Source: Actinomycetota bacterium (GTDB lineage: Bacteria; Actinomycetota; Actinomycetes; S36-B12). Taken from it: a stretch of 56,979 nucleotides of DNA. The first letter of the stretch is position 1, and every line of letters begins with the position of its first letter. Shown here piece after piece: positions 1 to 9,579 of the stretch. Under the pieces are notes generated by a model, which saw only the letters and a program-made list of their open reading frames with translations, ran no database searches and was not told the origin of the DNA. A program made the translations under genes and the position numbers. The stretch is from positions 1-56,979 of the forward strand of contig JAFMCH010000006.1 in the NCBI GenBank assembly GCA_017857875.1, written 5' to 3'.

Positions 1-279
1 GCGGGTTAGCCCCTGCCACGAGCCGGCGAAGGTCTCGCGAAGCCGCGGGTCGGTGGTGACCGGCAGACCCGCCGCGATCGACAGCGCCTCCGCGGTGGAT
101 CTGGTGCGTTGCAGATCTGACGACACGATGACGGTGGGCCCTAACCGTGCCAGAACCTCGGCCGCACGAGCCGCCTGCTCTTGGCCGACATGATCAAGGG
201 GAACATCAGACTGGCCTTGAAATCGATGCTCGGCGTTCCATGCCGTTCGCCCGTGACGCCACAGCACAAGACGTCGCAT
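1..279 (-). CDS. Histidine phosphatase family protein (partial, C-terminus beyond window)
   Basis: No complete ORF is listed because the frame runs off the left edge; 93 codons are visible from an ATG. The product begins MRRLVLWRHGRTAWN, with the RHG phosphohistidine motif at residues 8-10, followed by an SSDLQRT segment and RLRETFAG, all typical of the phosphoglycerate mutase-like (histidine phosphatase) superfamily. The start ATG shares one base with the rsfS stop (TGATG), so it is translationally coupled. In M. tuberculosis the equivalent position holds Rv2419c, a glucosyl-3-phosphoglycerate phosphatase. That substrate is possible here but cannot be read from the fragment. Confidence 0.9.
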   Translation of the reverse strand, partial: MRRLVLWRHGRTAWNAEHRFQGQSDVPLDHVGQEQAARAAEVLARLGPTVIVSSDLQRTRSTAEALSIAAGLPVTTDPRLRETFAGSWQGLTR

Positions 280-683
280 CAGCGAATCACTTGACTATTC
301 GCGGCATCACTCGAATCATCGGTTTCAGGTAATCCGAGTGGAATAGCCGGACAGTCCTTCCACAGTCGCTCAAGCGCATAGTGAAAGCGCTCTTCGGCAA
401 GCTGCACGTGCACGACGACATCACCGTAGTCGAGCAATACCCAGCGTCCTTCGGCTTCGCCCTCGCGTCTCAGGGGTTTTTCGCCTAGTGGCGCGGAAGC
501 CTGTTCAATGGAATCAACAATCGCGCGTACCTGCCGCTCATTTGCACCCGAACACAGGAGAAAAACATCGGTGATAACGACCTGCTCGCTCACGTCAAGG
601 GCAACGATGTCGGTAGCCAACTTGTCCGAGGCCGCTTTCGCTGCGGCGATAGTGAGGCGAATCGCATCTTGCGACGCAGTCAT
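279..683 (-). CDS. rsfS: Ribosomal silencing factor RsfS
   Basis: 134 aa, the usual length for the RsfS/Iojap family, which binds ribosomal protein L14 and blocks subunit joining when nutrients are low. The family hallmarks are present: an acidic/hydrophobic core with VVITDVFLLCSG in the first third and GRWVLLDYGDVVVHV in the middle, then FHYALERLW near the end. It sits between nadD/LCP and the histidine phosphatase, the normal actinobacterial order. The start overlaps the upstream lipoprotein stop by 4 bp (ATGA). The last 20 residues are an acidic tail outside the family core. Confidence 0.95.
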   Translation of the reverse strand: MTASQDAIRLTIAAAKAASDKLATDIVALDVSEQVVITDVFLLCSGANERQVRAIVDSIEQASAPLGEKPLRREGEAEGRWVLLDYGDVVVHVQLAEERFHYALERLWKDCPAIPLGLPETDDSSDAANSQVIR

Positions 684-1627
684 CGGGTGACGCTCGTGGT
701 GTCATCTGATGACACGTCAACGGCTACGGGCTCGGTCTTAAAGTCTGCAAACATAGCCCTTACCGTACGGGACCCTCGCTCGGTCACCACAGAAGCGGGC
801 GACGACCCACCTCGAATGAGGGCAACTTCGACGAAAACCTGCATGTCGCTTGCCCCGGCCATGCCCGCACGTGCTTGCGAAAAAACGTCGATCAGGGTCT
901 CCGTTGTGGTCGTGCTTGGCGCAAGAGATCCAAGATTGGTAAACAACTGTCGCAGCCGCTCAGGCGTGGCCGGTAGTCGGCGCAGAGTCTCAGCAAACAC
1001 GGCCGCAAAGCGTTGCAGGGTCATTGATTCGTCCTCACCCGGGCCACGCAAAGTTGCATAGTCGGCACCGGTGATCCCATTGAGGCGCTGCCAACCACTC
1101 CGCACAACCAGCGGAAGTTCACCCTCCGGACGTGGTATGAACAGTTGATTCGGCACGTTGATCCACACTCCACCCACGGCATCAATGAGCCCGGCGAAGG
1201 CCAGTCGATCTAACGTAAGTCCGCCATCAATACTCAAATCAAACTCGGCTTCAAGGGCCACCACCGCAGCACGGGTATCGGGTTGCTGCGGGGTGCGACC
1301 CAAAGTCACGCTCACCTCGCCCGATTCGCCAGGCACCAACACACTGCCGGGTAGATATGCCAGACGCGGGGAGCGCTTTGCCGGCTGCGGTGGCACTCCG
1401 ATCAAGACATTGTCGATCGCATAGTCGGCCTCGTTGAGCACCTGGACGACGAGGAGACCGGGCTGCTGGTCGGGCACTTGCGATGTACTAGGTGCTGGTC
1501 CGGGATCGCTTCCGTCCGCGGCCGTACAGGCCCCCAGTGCTAAAGCAGCCGCAATGAACACGCTGCCGACAACGCCTCGGCCGGCCAACCAGGTCGGCGG
1601 TTGTCCAGCCTGTCTTGCTCGTGTCAC
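680..1627 (-). CDS. LytR-CpsA-Psr (LCP)-like lipoprotein, degenerate
   Basis: 315 aa. It has a basic N-terminus, a hydrophobic stretch and a lipobox-like LGAC ending at Cys34, so it is probably a membrane-anchored lipoprotein. The middle shows LCP family signatures: LTLDRLAFAGLIDAVGGV, then INVP, then LNGITGADYATLRG and a DESMTLQRF segment. LCP enzymes transfer wall polymers onto peptidoglycan. The N-terminal half of a normal LCP catalytic domain (the SIPRDT-type region) is not recognisable, and the usual R-x-R/DxxRxxRQQ cluster is reduced to a single Arg. It may therefore be a divergent or inactive member. The GTG start follows the nadD stop by 2 bp. Confidence 0.75.
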   Translation of the reverse strand: MTRARQAGQPPTWLAGRGVVGSVFIAAALALGACTAADGSDPGPAPSTSQVPDQQPGLLVVQVLNEADYAIDNVLIGVPPQPAKRSPRLAYLPGSVLVPGESGEVSVTLGRTPQQPDTRAAVVALEAEFDLSIDGGLTLDRLAFAGLIDAVGGVWINVPNQLFIPRPEGELPLVVRSGWQRLNGITGADYATLRGPGEDESMTLQRFAAVFAETLRRLPATPERLRQLFTNLGSLAPSTTTTETLIDVFSQARAGMAGASDMQVFVEVALIRGGSSPASVVTERGSRTVRAMFADFKTEPVAVDVSSDDTTSVTR

Positions 1628-1629
1628 CT

Positions 1630-2223
1630 TCAGGGTGTTTCCAAAGTCCGGTAAAGGCCACGCTTATCGATGTAACTGCCAACGCCCGCAGGCACCAGGT
1701 AGTCGATCGGCGCGCCGCGGGCAACGCGGGCCCGACAGTCGCTCGAGGAGATCGCTAGCGCCGGCACTTCAAACAAGGTTGCCTGACCAGGAGGAAGACC
1801 GGGATCAGACAGGGGATGGCCTGGGCGTGTAACCCCGACCAGATGAGCATGCTCGATGACCTCATCGGTGCGAGCCCAGTTGAGGATGTCTGCGAGCGCA
1901 TCGGCTCCGGTGATGAAGAACAATTCAGTGTCCGCAGCGTTGGCACGCCGTAAGTCCTTGAGCGTGTCGGCCGTATAGGTCGGACCCGGACGATCAATGT
2001 CTACCCGGCTGACGCTGAAGCGCTGGTCAGCCGCCGTGGCGATCACGGTCATCAAGTACCGATCTTCGGCTTCAGACACCGCACGGTGCTGTTTTTGCCA
2101 CGGCCGACCGGTCGGGACGAACAGCACGTTAGACAATCCAAAATGATGGGCCACCTCAGATGCGGCTACCAGGTGACCGAAGTGAATCGGATCGAAGGTC
2201 CCGCCCATAACGCCAAGCCTCAT
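1630..2223 (-). CDS. nadD: Nicotinate-nucleotide adenylyltransferase
   Basis: 197 aa, normal family length. It converts nicotinate mononucleotide plus ATP to deamido-NAD in NAD biosynthesis. The nucleotidyltransferase signature [11 protein letters not shown] lies at residues 7-17 with both HxGH histidines, and the second motif appears as ISSSDCRAR near residue 158. It is followed closely by the LCP-like gene and rsfS and preceded 13 bp upstream by a small membrane-protein gene, so all are probably one operon. A weak GATAGGG lies upstream of the ATG. Confidence 0.97.
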   Translation of the reverse strand: MRLGVMGGTFDPIHFGHLVAASEVAHHFGLSNVLFVPTGRPWQKQHRAVSEAEDRYLMTVIATAADQRFSVSRVDIDRPGPTYTADTLKDLRRANAADTELFFITGADALADILNWARTDEVIEHAHLVGVTRPGHPLSDPGLPPGQATLFEVPALAISSSDCRARVARGAPIDYLVPAGVGSYIDKRGLYRTLETP

Positions 2224-2236
2224 GGCTGTGGATGCC

Positions 2237-2383
2237 CTATCGATCGACGTTAATCATCCACGTGACGAACAACAACAACAACAACACACCAAGGCCGACG
2301 GCACCGAAGACATACGGTGACAGGTGTCCTCCTTCAGCCGTAGCACCCTCGGCAGCATTTGCGACGGCAAGCACCACACTCAT
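2237..2383 (-). CDS. Small single-pass membrane protein upstream of nadD
   Basis: 48 aa from the chosen ATG, beginning [19 protein letters not shown]. One strong transmembrane helix ([19 protein letters not shown]) is followed by a very short cytoplasmic end, MINVDR. The ORF track extends 13 codons upstream, but the internal ATG is preceded by AAGGTGAGGGG at good spacing, so I use it. Small membrane proteins of this shape commonly precede nadD in actinobacteria. No function is known to me. Confidence 0.75.
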   Translation of the reverse strand: MSVVLAVANAAEGATAEGGHLSPYVFGAVGLGVLLLLLFVTWMINVDR

Positions 2384-2463
2384 GGAGCCCCTCACCTTCG
2401 AGTATTGAGACCACGCGCACACACAGCGCTAGATCGCTGAAGCCATCATCCTAGCTGTGACCG

Positions 2464-3750
2464 CTAAGGACGCGTATGACCCGCACCGGAGACAATATAC
2501 GTGGACGAGGTCAGCTCGGGTAGCCCCATGGGGCCGCGGGCGTGCAGTTTCTGGGTGGAGATGCCGATTTCGGCCCCAAAACCGAACTCACCGCCGTCGG
2601 TAAATCGCGTTGAAGCATTGACCATGATCGCAGCCGAATCCACCCCCGCGATGAATTCGTTGATGGCCGTAGCCGAATCGCTCACGATGGCCTCGGTATG
2701 GCCAGACGACCATCGCCGGATGTGAGCGATGGCGGCGGGTAAATCGGCAACGACGCCCGCGGCAATGTCCAGTGAGTAATACTCCGCGGCCCAGTCGGCC
2801 GCGGTGGCAACGGGCACCTCAATCCCAGCCTTGGCACCTGCGGCAACGAAATCAGCATCACCATGAATTGTGACGCCAGACGCTGCAAGCGCCGTAATAA
2901 TGCGTGGCAGGAAACTTGCGAGGATGTCTTGGTGCACCAGCAGTGTTTCGGCTGCGTTGCAGACACTCACACGCTGCGTTTTCGAATTCAGCACGATGTT
3001 CACCGCCATGTCGATGTCCGCGGCCGCATCAACATAGACGTGACAGTTGCCGATGCCAGTCTCGATAACCGGAACCGTCGCACCTTCCACAACCCGACGA
3101 ATCAAGCTCTCACCCCCACGCGGGATCACCACATCAACAAGCCCGCGGGCGGTCATGAGGTGGTCGACACTGGCGTGGGTCTCACCAGGCACTAACGCAA
3201 TAGCATCGCGCGGAACCCCAGATGCGGCTAGGGCCGACTGCATCACCTCGACCAGGGCAGCATTCGTGTCGCGCGCAGATGACGATCCCCTCAGCAGGGC
3301 CGCGTTACCACTCTTAAGACACAACACGGCAGCATCGACGGTGACATTAGGTCGAGCTTCATAGATCATGCCCACGACGCCCAGCGGTACGCGAACCTGG
3401 CGAACCTGAAGGCCATTGGCCAGGGTGTATCCACGCACGACGTCGCCAACTGGATCAGGAAGTTCAATCACCTCAACAACTGCATCGGCAATCGCCCTAA
3501 TGCGCATAGGGGTCAACGTGAGTCGATCAATCAACGACGCATCAACACCATCGGCAACGGCTCGAGCAATGTCACCTTCATTAACTCGCGCCAACTGATC
3601 TGCATTATCGCGTAGGGCTTGGGCAATCCGCCCCAGCGCGTCGTCTTTAACGGCCCGCGTCAACTGCCGAACCGTCGCTGCTGCATCTTGAGAACGACGG
3701 GCAACATCGAGTACTTCTTCGCGATCACTATTCACCGCTGCCTCCATCAT
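2464..3750 (-). CDS. proA: Gamma-glutamyl phosphate reductase
   Basis: 428 aa. NADPH-dependent reduction of glutamyl-5-phosphate to glutamate semialdehyde, the second step of proline synthesis. It belongs to the aldehyde dehydrogenase superfamily, with the catalytic cysteine in [11 protein letters not shown] (about Cys264), plus [15 protein letters not shown] and [10 protein letters not shown]. Two consecutive ATGs are possible starts; the first overlaps the proB stop in TGATG. The order obgE-proB-proA with overlapping ends implies one transcript. Confidence 0.98.
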   Translation of the reverse strand: MMEAAVNSDREEVLDVARRSQDAAATVRQLTRAVKDDALGRIAQALRDNADQLARVNEGDIARAVADGVDASLIDRLTLTPMRIRAIADAVVEVIELPDPVGDVVRGYTLANGLQVRQVRVPLGVVGMIYEARPNVTVDAAVLCLKSGNAALLRGSSSARDTNAALVEVMQSALAASGVPRDAIALVPGETHASVDHLMTARGLVDVVIPRGGESLIRRVVEGATVPVIETGIGNCHVYVDAAADIDMAVNIVLNSKTQRVSVCNAAETLLVHQDILASFLPRIITALAASGVTIHGDADFVAAGAKAGIEVPVATAADWAAEYYSLDIAAGVVADLPAAIAHIRRWSSGHTEAIVSDSATAINEFIAGVDSAAIMVNASTRFTDGGEFGFGAEIGISTQKLHARGPMGLPELTSSTYIVSGAGHTRP

Positions 3751-4886
3751 CAGGGCACCAAGGGCAATAAAATAAGATCGTCTCGATGAATAACCTCACG
3801 CTCATATTCACGTCCGAGCTCTCGAGACAGGTCACGGGTGGAGCGGCCCAACAGGCCCGGCAACTCCTGGGCGTCATAGTTCACGAGGCCACGAGCAATG
3901 ACTTGCCCGCTGGCATCGACCACATCGACGGGATCACCGGCCATAAAACTACCTGCCACATGGGTGATGCCGGCGGGGAGAAGTGACGCGCGTTTTCCAA
4001 CGACCGCTTGCACCGCCCCAGAATCTAAGTGCACCTGCCCCATAGGAGTGCTCGCATGCGCCAGCCACAGCAGGCGGGTACGCGTACGGCGACCGGTTGC
4101 ATGAAACACCGTGCCAACGTTAGCGTGCGAAAGAGCATCACCGGCTGAGTCAAATCGAGCAATGAGCGTGGGAATACCAGCCATTGATGCGATTCGGGCC
4201 GCATCTACTTTCGTAGTCATACCGCCCAAACCGACCCCAGCAGAACCGATACCACCGATACGCACGTTAAGAAGATCATCATCACCAAGCACTTCTACGA
4301 TCAACCGGCTGCCACCTTGGGCTGGAGGACCGTCGTACAACCCGTCAACGTCAGACAGCAGCAGCAGCGCATCGGCGTGAATCAGTTGAGCCACCAGCGC
4401 GGCGAGACGATCGTTGTCCCCAACTCTGATCTCAGCCGTGGCTACCGTGTCATTTTCATTAACAAGCGGAATCGCGCCCATCTCAAGGAGGCGATTAAGA
4501 GTCCGCTGAGCATTGCGGTAATGACTACGTCGGGTCATGTCATCAGCGGTAAGCAACACCTGCCCGACGGTGAATCCGTGCCGGTTGAAGGCTTCGGTGT
4601 AGCGGGCCAGGAGCAATCCCTGTCCGACACTTGCTGAGGCCTGCTGGGTTGTCAGGTCTCGCGGTCGCTTGGACAATCCTAATTGGGGGAACCCGGTAGC
4701 GATGGCCCCGCTGGACACCACGACCACCTGACTGCCAGATAATCGCCGTGCCGCAATCGAGTCGACCAGCCGCTCGATTCGGTGCGAGTCAAGGCCACCG
4801 CCATCGCGAGTCAGCGATGAGGACCCGATTTTGACCACGATCCGCCGAGCAGTTGCGATCACAGAGCGAACATCAGTGCTTGTCAT
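3750..4886 (-). CDS. proB: Glutamate 5-kinase
   Basis: 378 aa. ATP-dependent phosphorylation of glutamate, the first and usually proline-inhibited step of proline synthesis. An N-terminal amino-acid kinase fold ([12 protein letters not shown] at the start, [18 protein letters not shown]) is followed by a C-terminal PUA domain over about the last 90 residues ([22 protein letters not shown]). The start overlaps the obgE stop by 4 bp and its own stop overlaps proA. Confidence 0.98.
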   Translation of the reverse strand: MTSTDVRSVIATARRIVVKIGSSSLTRDGGGLDSHRIERLVDSIAARRLSGSQVVVVSSGAIATGFPQLGLSKRPRDLTTQQASASVGQGLLLARYTEAFNRHGFTVGQVLLTADDMTRRSHYRNAQRTLNRLLEMGAIPLVNENDTVATAEIRVGDNDRLAALVAQLIHADALLLLSDVDGLYDGPPAQGGSRLIVEVLGDDDLLNVRIGGIGSAGVGLGGMTTKVDAARIASMAGIPTLIARFDSAGDALSHANVGTVFHATGRRTRTRLLWLAHASTPMGQVHLDSGAVQAVVGKRASLLPAGITHVAGSFMAGDPVDVVDASGQVIARGLVNYDAQELPGLLGRSTRDLSRELGREYEREVIHRDDLILLPLVP

Positions 4887-6250
4887 GACGGTCTCAGCCG
4901 ATCATCGAGCCCCCGCGGCCCACTACCTCCAGCACCCACGGAAATTGTTGGTTCCCAGTCGAAAATCACTGCCGAATCGACCGGCCCGACCACCACCGTC
5001 GAGCCTGCCCGTGCCCCCGCCTCCCACAGCGCCTGCTCAACGCCCAAACGGGCGAGCCGATCGCTGAGATAACCCACGGCCTCTTCATTAGCGAAGTTCG
5101 TCTGACGCACCCATCTTTCGGGACGATGGCCGCGAACGCGATACACAGTCTCGCCCGTGTCCTGGTCGACCTCACATGCCACGTCAAATCCCGCATCATC
5201 TACGGCAACGGGATTAATAACGATTCGCGCCGGCGCCACCACGACCGCCGCACGATGCTTGGCCACCTCCTGGGCCATAGCAAACATCAACGGCCGCAAA
5301 CCCTCTCGACTAGCCGCAGACACCGGATATGCAGCCAACCCACGCTCATGCAAGAGCGGCATCACCATCTCCGCCATCACCCGACCATCGGGAACATCAA
5401 TCTTGTTCAACGCGACAATGCGCGGCCGATCAGCCAACCCGCCATAAGCGGCAAGTTCGGTCTCGATGCGATCAAGGTCAGCAAGCGGTTCACGATCACT
5501 TTCCAATGCAGCGCAGTCAATAACGTGAACGAGAACCGAGCAGCGCTCCACATGCCGGAGAAACTCCAACCCCAAACCTTTGCCCTGGCTAGCACCGGGA
5601 ATAAGACCCGGCACGTCAGCCACCGTAAAGACCGAGTCACCAGCGGACACGACACCCAGATTGGGCACCAGCGTGGTGAAGGGATAGTCAGCAATTTTCG
5701 GGCGAGCAGCAGACAGGGCAGCAATCAAACTGGACTTTCCCGCGCTAGGGAATCCCACCAGCGCTACATCGGCAACCGTCTTAAGCTCCAGTGTTACCTC
5801 GCAGGTCTCACCGGGCTCACCCAGCAGTGCAAACCCCGGGGCCTTGCGTCGCGGCGACGCAAGCGCGGCATTGCCTAGACCGCCTCGCCCCCCGCGAGCC
5901 AACACATAACTCACCCCGGCACCGGTGAGGTCGGCGAGGACAACTCCCTGGGAATTCTTAATGACCGTTCCATCAGGCACTGCGAGCGTGACGTCTTGCC
6001 CATCGGCACCGCTTCGATGTGAGCCTTGACCCGGCTTGCCCGATGTTGCCCGCTGATGGGGGCGATGATGTAACGCCAATAGGGTGGTCACCGAAGGATC
6101 TACCGTCGCGATGACGTTGCCGCCGCGTCCTCCATTGCCCCCATCGGGACCCCCGAGGGGCTTGAATTTCTCGCGAAGGACACTCGAACATCCGTGGCCG
6201 CCGTCGCCGGCCGTGGCATAGACGGTGACCTCATCAACGAATGTGGTCAT
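4883..6250 (-). CDS. obgE: GTPase Obg/CgtA
   Basis: 455 aa, three domains in order. The first is a glycine-rich Obg fold (residues 1-158, with [11 protein letters not shown]-type repeats). The second is a G domain with P-loop GFPSAGKS at 166-173, DVPGLI and NKID. The third is a C-terminal OCT domain ending in an acidic/basic tail. It acts in 50S subunit maturation and stress signalling. It follows rpmA by 61 bp, with a GAGGA Shine-Dalgarno 9 nt before the ATG. The rplU-rpmA-obgE order is near-universal. Confidence 0.98.
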   Translation of the reverse strand: MTTFVDEVTVYATAGDGGHGCSSVLREKFKPLGGPDGGNGGRGGNVIATVDPSVTTLLALHHRPHQRATSGKPGQGSHRSGADGQDVTLAVPDGTVIKNSQGVVLADLTGAGVSYVLARGGRGGLGNAALASPRRKAPGFALLGEPGETCEVTLELKTVADVALVGFPSAGKSSLIAALSAARPKIADYPFTTLVPNLGVVSAGDSVFTVADVPGLIPGASQGKGLGLEFLRHVERCSVLVHVIDCAALESDREPLADLDRIETELAAYGGLADRPRIVALNKIDVPDGRVMAEMVMPLLHERGLAAYPVSAASREGLRPLMFAMAQEVAKHRAAVVVAPARIVINPVAVDDAGFDVACEVDQDTGETVYRVRGHRPERWVRQTNFANEEAVGYLSDRLARLGVEQALWEAGARAGSTVVVGPVDSAVIFDWEPTISVGAGGSGPRGLDDRLRPS

Positions 6251-6311
6251 CAGTCAGTCCTCACCAGCCTGGCCTAACCGCGATGCCTCTCGTCCGGCAT
6301 CGATTGCGTGG

Positions 6312-6566
6312 TTAAGCCTCAGGAACGATGCTCACGACGCGACGTCCGCGTGCGGAGCCAAACTCAACTCGCCCGGGGCTGAGGGCAAAGAGTGTGTCGT
6401 CCTTGCCCCGACCCACGTTCGTGCCAGGGTGAAAGTGCGTGCCGCGCTGGCGGACGATGATCTCACCGGCATTAACGACCTGGCCGCCGAACCGCTTTAC
6501 GCCGAGGCGCTGAGCGTTGGAGTCACGTCCGTTTCGGGTGCTTGATGCACCTTTCTTATGAGCCAT
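6312..6566 (-). CDS. rpmA: 50S ribosomal protein L27
   Basis: 84 aa, full length, beginning [17 protein letters not shown] with no N-terminal cleavage extension of the Firmicutes type. Conserved VKRFGGQVV and IIVRQRGT stretches are present. L27 reaches the peptidyl-transferase centre. It lies 3 bp after rplU in the same transcript. Confidence 0.98.
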   Translation of the reverse strand: MAHKKGASSTRNGRDSNAQRLGVKRFGGQVVNAGEIIVRQRGTHFHPGTNVGRGKDDTLFALSPGRVEFGSARGRRVVSIVPEA

Positions 6567-6569
6567 GGG

Positions 6570-6890
6570 TCACTTCCCAGCGCTGGAGGAGATGGAGGTG
6601 ACCTTCACACGAGTGAGCTCCTGACGGTGCCCCATCCGGCGACGGTAACCAGTCTTGTTCTTGTAGCGGATGATACGAATCTTAGGTCCACGCTCGTGGT
6701 TGAGCACCTCAGCGTCGACCGCTACGCCAGCAAGGGCAGCAGCGTCGGTCGTTAAGACACCACCATCAACAACGAGAACGGCGGGCAGCGACACGGTGGT
6801 GCCCGGCTCAGCCTGCACCCGGTCCATGACGACTACATCGCCAATTTCGACCTTTTCTTGCCGACCTCCGGCGCGGACAATGGCGTACAC
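6570..6890 (-). CDS. rplU: 50S ribosomal protein L21
   Basis: 106 aa, normal length. It starts [14 protein letters not shown] and contains the family signature [21 protein letters not shown] near the C-terminus. The GTG start is preceded by CTGAGGAGTCCTC, a clear Shine-Dalgarno. It heads the rplU-rpmA-obgE-proBA transcript and is separated from rne by a strong stem-loop. Confidence 0.98.
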   Translation of the reverse strand: MYAIVRAGGRQEKVEIGDVVVMDRVQAEPGTTVSLPAVLVVDGGVLTTDAAALAGVAVDAEVLNHERGPKIRIIRYKNKTGYRRRMGHRQELTRVKVTSISSSAGK

Positions 6891-6954
6891 GAGGACTCCT
6901 CAGTAGATCTGGGGCCCTAGCACTGTTCCTCAGTGGGGCCGACGGGTAAGAGTA
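6891..6954 (-). promoter_or_regulatory. Leader of the rplU operon
   Basis: Short region between the rne terminator and rplU. On the minus strand it carries ACTGAGGA twice (the second copy is part of the rplU Shine-Dalgarno) flanking GGGGCCCC. A promoter must lie here, or transcription must read through from rne. I cannot place a -10 element with confidence. Confidence 0.35.
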
Positions 6955-6992
6955 CCCCAGGGGTGTGGGCAGGTTGGTGCCCACCCCTGGGG
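6955..6992 (-). terminator. Stem-loop terminator after rne
   Basis: Read on the minus strand: CCCCAGGGGTGGGCA, a 6-nt loop, then TGCCCACACCCCTGGGG. About 15 bp pair with a 2-nt bulge. It begins 8 bp after the rne stop codon. The following tract TACTCTTACC is only partly T-rich, as is usual for actinobacterial terminators. It would separate rne from rplU. Confidence 0.8.
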
Positions 6993-7000
6993 CCAGAGAT

Positions 7001-9421
7001 TTAGGAACTTGCCGCCACGACGTCAGCCGGATCGACACCTTTGCCCTTGCGGCGTCCGGCCGTTGGCTGCGGCGCGGCCTCAGGCTTGTCAGACACGGCC
7101 GGCAACGGCTGAGGATGCAAGGAGACATGGGCACCGCGACCGCCACAGGACTCACACGTGGTGGAGAAGGCTTCGATCAAGCCCTGACCAATGCGCTTAC
7201 GGGTCATTTGAACCAGGCCCAGCGAGGTAACCTCCGCTACCTGATGTTTGGTGCGGTCGCGCCCCAGACATTCGATCAATCGACGCAGGACGAGATCTCG
7301 ATTGCTCTCCAAGACCATGTCGATGAAGTCGACCACGATGATGCCGCCGATATCGCGCAACCGCAGTTGACGGACGATCTCTTCGGCCGCCTCCAGGTTG
7401 TTCTCCGTAACAGTCTGCTCCAGGTTGCCGCCCTGGCCGGTGAACCGACCCGTGTTGACGTCTACGACGGTCATCGCCTCGGTGCGATCAATCACCAGTG
7501 ATCCACCCGAGGGCAACCAGACCTTGCGATCTAGGGCCTTAGTCAGTTGCTCCTCAACGCGGTATTCGGTGAACAGATCCGTGGGTGACGCCCACGAGTC
7601 GATCTTGGTGGCCAGTTCCGGGGCTACACCGGCGACGTACTCATCCACACTGGCGCGCAATTGCGACCCAGAGATGACCATGCGCGTGAAATCCTCGTTG
7701 AAGATGTCGCGAATGACTTTGATGGCAAGGTCGGGCTCGGCTGAAATGATACTCGGCGGCGAAGCCGTCTTTTGCTTGGCTTGGATGTCTTCCCACTGCT
7801 CCTGCAGGCGCAGGATATCTCGGGTTAACTCCTCCTCTGATGCACCTTCAGCTGCGGTGCGAATGATGACACCAGCACCCTCGGGCAAAACCTTTTTCAA
7901 AATGGCTTTCAAACGTAGACGTTCCTTGTCGGAAAGCTTGCGACTGATGCCGGTCATGGAGCCATCCGGGACATACACCAAGTAGCGCCCAGGCAGCGAT
8001 ATCTGACTGGTGAGGCGGGCACCCTTTTGCCCGATGGGGTCTTTGGTGACCTGAACAACAATGGGGTCGCCAGATTTCAACGCCGACTCAATGCGTCTGG
8101 GCTGACCATCAAGTCCGGCCGCATCCCAATTGACCTCTCCTGCATACAAAACCGCGTTTCGACCGCGCCCAATGTCGACAAAAGCGGCTTCCATGGAAGG
8201 AAGCACATTTTGCACGCGCCCGAGGTACACGTTGCCCACCATGGATGATGATGTGCCCTGGTCCACATAGTGCTCAACAAGCACACCGTCTTCTAAAACA
8301 GCAATCTGAACTCGATCGTTGATGCTGCGCACCAGCATGATTCGCTCAACCGACTCGCGCCGAGCAAGGAACTCCGCCTCACTCAAGATCGGCGCGCGAC
8401 GTCGACCGGATTCGCGGCCATCGCGCCTACGCTGCCTCTTGGCTTCGAGTCGAGTGGACCCCTTGATCGACGTGACGTCAGATGTCCTGCTGCGACCATC
8501 CCGAACTCGCACGACAGTCTGCGCGGGATCATCTGGCTCCCCCGATGTGTCTTGGCCGCGGCGTCGACGGCGACGGCGACGGCGCGCAGAGGTCGACTCA
8601 TCACCTGACTCTTCATCACCTTCACCGTCCTCGGTGCTCGACGAAGTCTGGGCGTCGGCACTCGGGGAGTCTGCCTCGTCCGTGTCGGTGGTGGCTTCAC
8701 TCGAGGAACCCTTGCCCCGGCCTCGTCCGCCGCGACGACGACGTCGACGCGTTGCCGGCTCGTCGTCGGCTACCTCTCCGGCTGAATCTTCGTCGCCCGT
8801 GACCGATGCCTCGGCGGTTGTTTCGCTCGCAGTGGGCTCCTCACCCTTTACTGCCGTGGGGCGGCGGCGTGAGCGGCTCCGCGAGGGTGCGGCCGCAGCA
8901 GCATCCGGGGGCTGAAACAGCGGCAGAGCCGCCACCGCAGGACTGCTCGAGGTCGATGCCGAATCCGACGCGATCTGCTCGGTCGCATCGGGGGTGGCTT
9001 TGGCCGACCGTGAACGCGCTCGCTTGGCCGCCGTTGGCGGGCTCTCCGGCGTGGCAACATCATCATTGGCCGCCACCTGTGTTGCGGCTGCCGATTTGCC
9101 CGCTACTGACTTGCGGGCCGGCGTCTTCGCGGCAGAGCTCTTCTTGGCGGGCTTTTTTGCCGGTGCGTCCTCGGCCGGTGACGTGGATGCGCTGGCCTTG
9201 GCCGGCTTCTTCGCCGCAGCTTTCTTGCGCGGTGACGCCGCCTTGGCGGCCGCCGGCTCAGTCGTGGGAGTCGCAGCATCGCTATCGGGCGGGGGTCCGG
9301 CCGGACGGGACGCCGCCCGGCGCTTGCGCGGCGGTGCTGTCGTGGAAGTCCCCGACGCGGAAGCATCTGCGGCGGGGAGATTTGCGGTGCTGGTTTCTTT
9401 GGTACTGGTCGAGTCGACCAT
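7001..9421 (-). CDS. rne: Ribonuclease E/G family endoribonuclease
   Basis: 806 aa from the chosen ATG, which has AAAGGA at about 9 nt spacing; the ORF track begins 29 codons earlier without such a site. Residues 1 to about 350 are low complexity: a Lys/Ala/Pro-rich block (KKAAAKKPAKAS, roughly 59-106) resembling histone H1 tails, then acidic stretches separated by runs of six and nine arginines. The catalytic part begins with an S1 domain (MVGNVYLGRVQNVLPSMEAA), then the DNase I-like core (DRTEAMTVVDVNTGRF, IIVVDFIDM) and the zinc-link CESCGG. It initiates mRNA decay and processes rRNA. The C-terminus after the catalytic core is short, so the scaffold lies at the N-terminus. Confidence 0.96.
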   Translation of the reverse strand: MVDSTSTKETSTANLPAADASASGTSTTAPPRKRRAASRPAGPPPDSDAATPTTEPAAAKAASPRKKAAAKKPAKASASTSPAEDAPAKKPAKKSSAAKTPARKSVAGKSAAATQVAANDDVATPESPPTAAKRARSRSAKATPDATEQIASDSASTSSSPAVAALPLFQPPDAAAAAPSRSRSRRRPTAVKGEEPTASETTAEASVTGDEDSAGEVADDEPATRRRRRRGGRGRGKGSSSEATTDTDEADSPSADAQTSSSTEDGEGDEESGDESTSARRRRRRRRRGQDTSGEPDDPAQTVVRVRDGRSRTSDVTSIKGSTRLEAKRQRRRDGRESGRRRAPILSEAEFLARRESVERIMLVRSINDRVQIAVLEDGVLVEHYVDQGTSSSMVGNVYLGRVQNVLPSMEAAFVDIGRGRNAVLYAGEVNWDAAGLDGQPRRIESALKSGDPIVVQVTKDPIGQKGARLTSQISLPGRYLVYVPDGSMTGISRKLSDKERLRLKAILKKVLPEGAGVIIRTAAEGASEEELTRDILRLQEQWEDIQAKQKTASPPSIISAEPDLAIKVIRDIFNEDFTRMVISGSQLRASVDEYVAGVAPELATKIDSWASPTDLFTEYRVEEQLTKALDRKVWLPSGGSLVIDRTEAMTVVDVNTGRFTGQGGNLEQTVTENNLEAAEEIVRQLRLRDIGGIIVVDFIDMVLESNRDLVLRRLIECLGRDRTKHQVAEVTSLGLVQMTRKRIGQGLIEAFSTTCESCGGRGAHVSLHPQPLPAVSDKPEAAPQPTAGRRKGKGVDPADVVAASS

Positions 9422-9579
9422 GAAACTGGGTCCTTTCATGGCCTCACGCGCACTGAGGTCGGGCACCTCATCCATGGTGCACATCGACCACGACGCTGCG
9501 CGGGCCATACATTTTTGGTACCGGATCTCTCCGCCACCGAATAAGAATCACTTAACGAGGTCTGGCAAAACTTGGTCGG
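9422..9579 (-). promoter_or_regulatory. rne upstream region
   Basis: 158 bp between the TIGR03936-type gene and rne, with no coding sequence I can support. In other bacteria RNase E often limits its own mRNA through the 5' leader, so a leader here would be unsurprising. The sequence shows no convincing large hairpin and I cannot assign a promoter. Confidence 0.3.

Noticed and set aside
5126-5878. 250-aa plus-strand ORF opposite obgE
   Set aside because: Antisense shadow of a highly conserved GTPase; composition is rich in His/Arg/Gln as expected for reverse reading.
8319-8915. Plus-strand ORFs opposite rne (198 aa, 205 aa and similar)
   Set aside because: Shadow frames produced by the Arg/Ser/Ala-rich codon bias of the RNase E extension; no family resemblance and no start signals.
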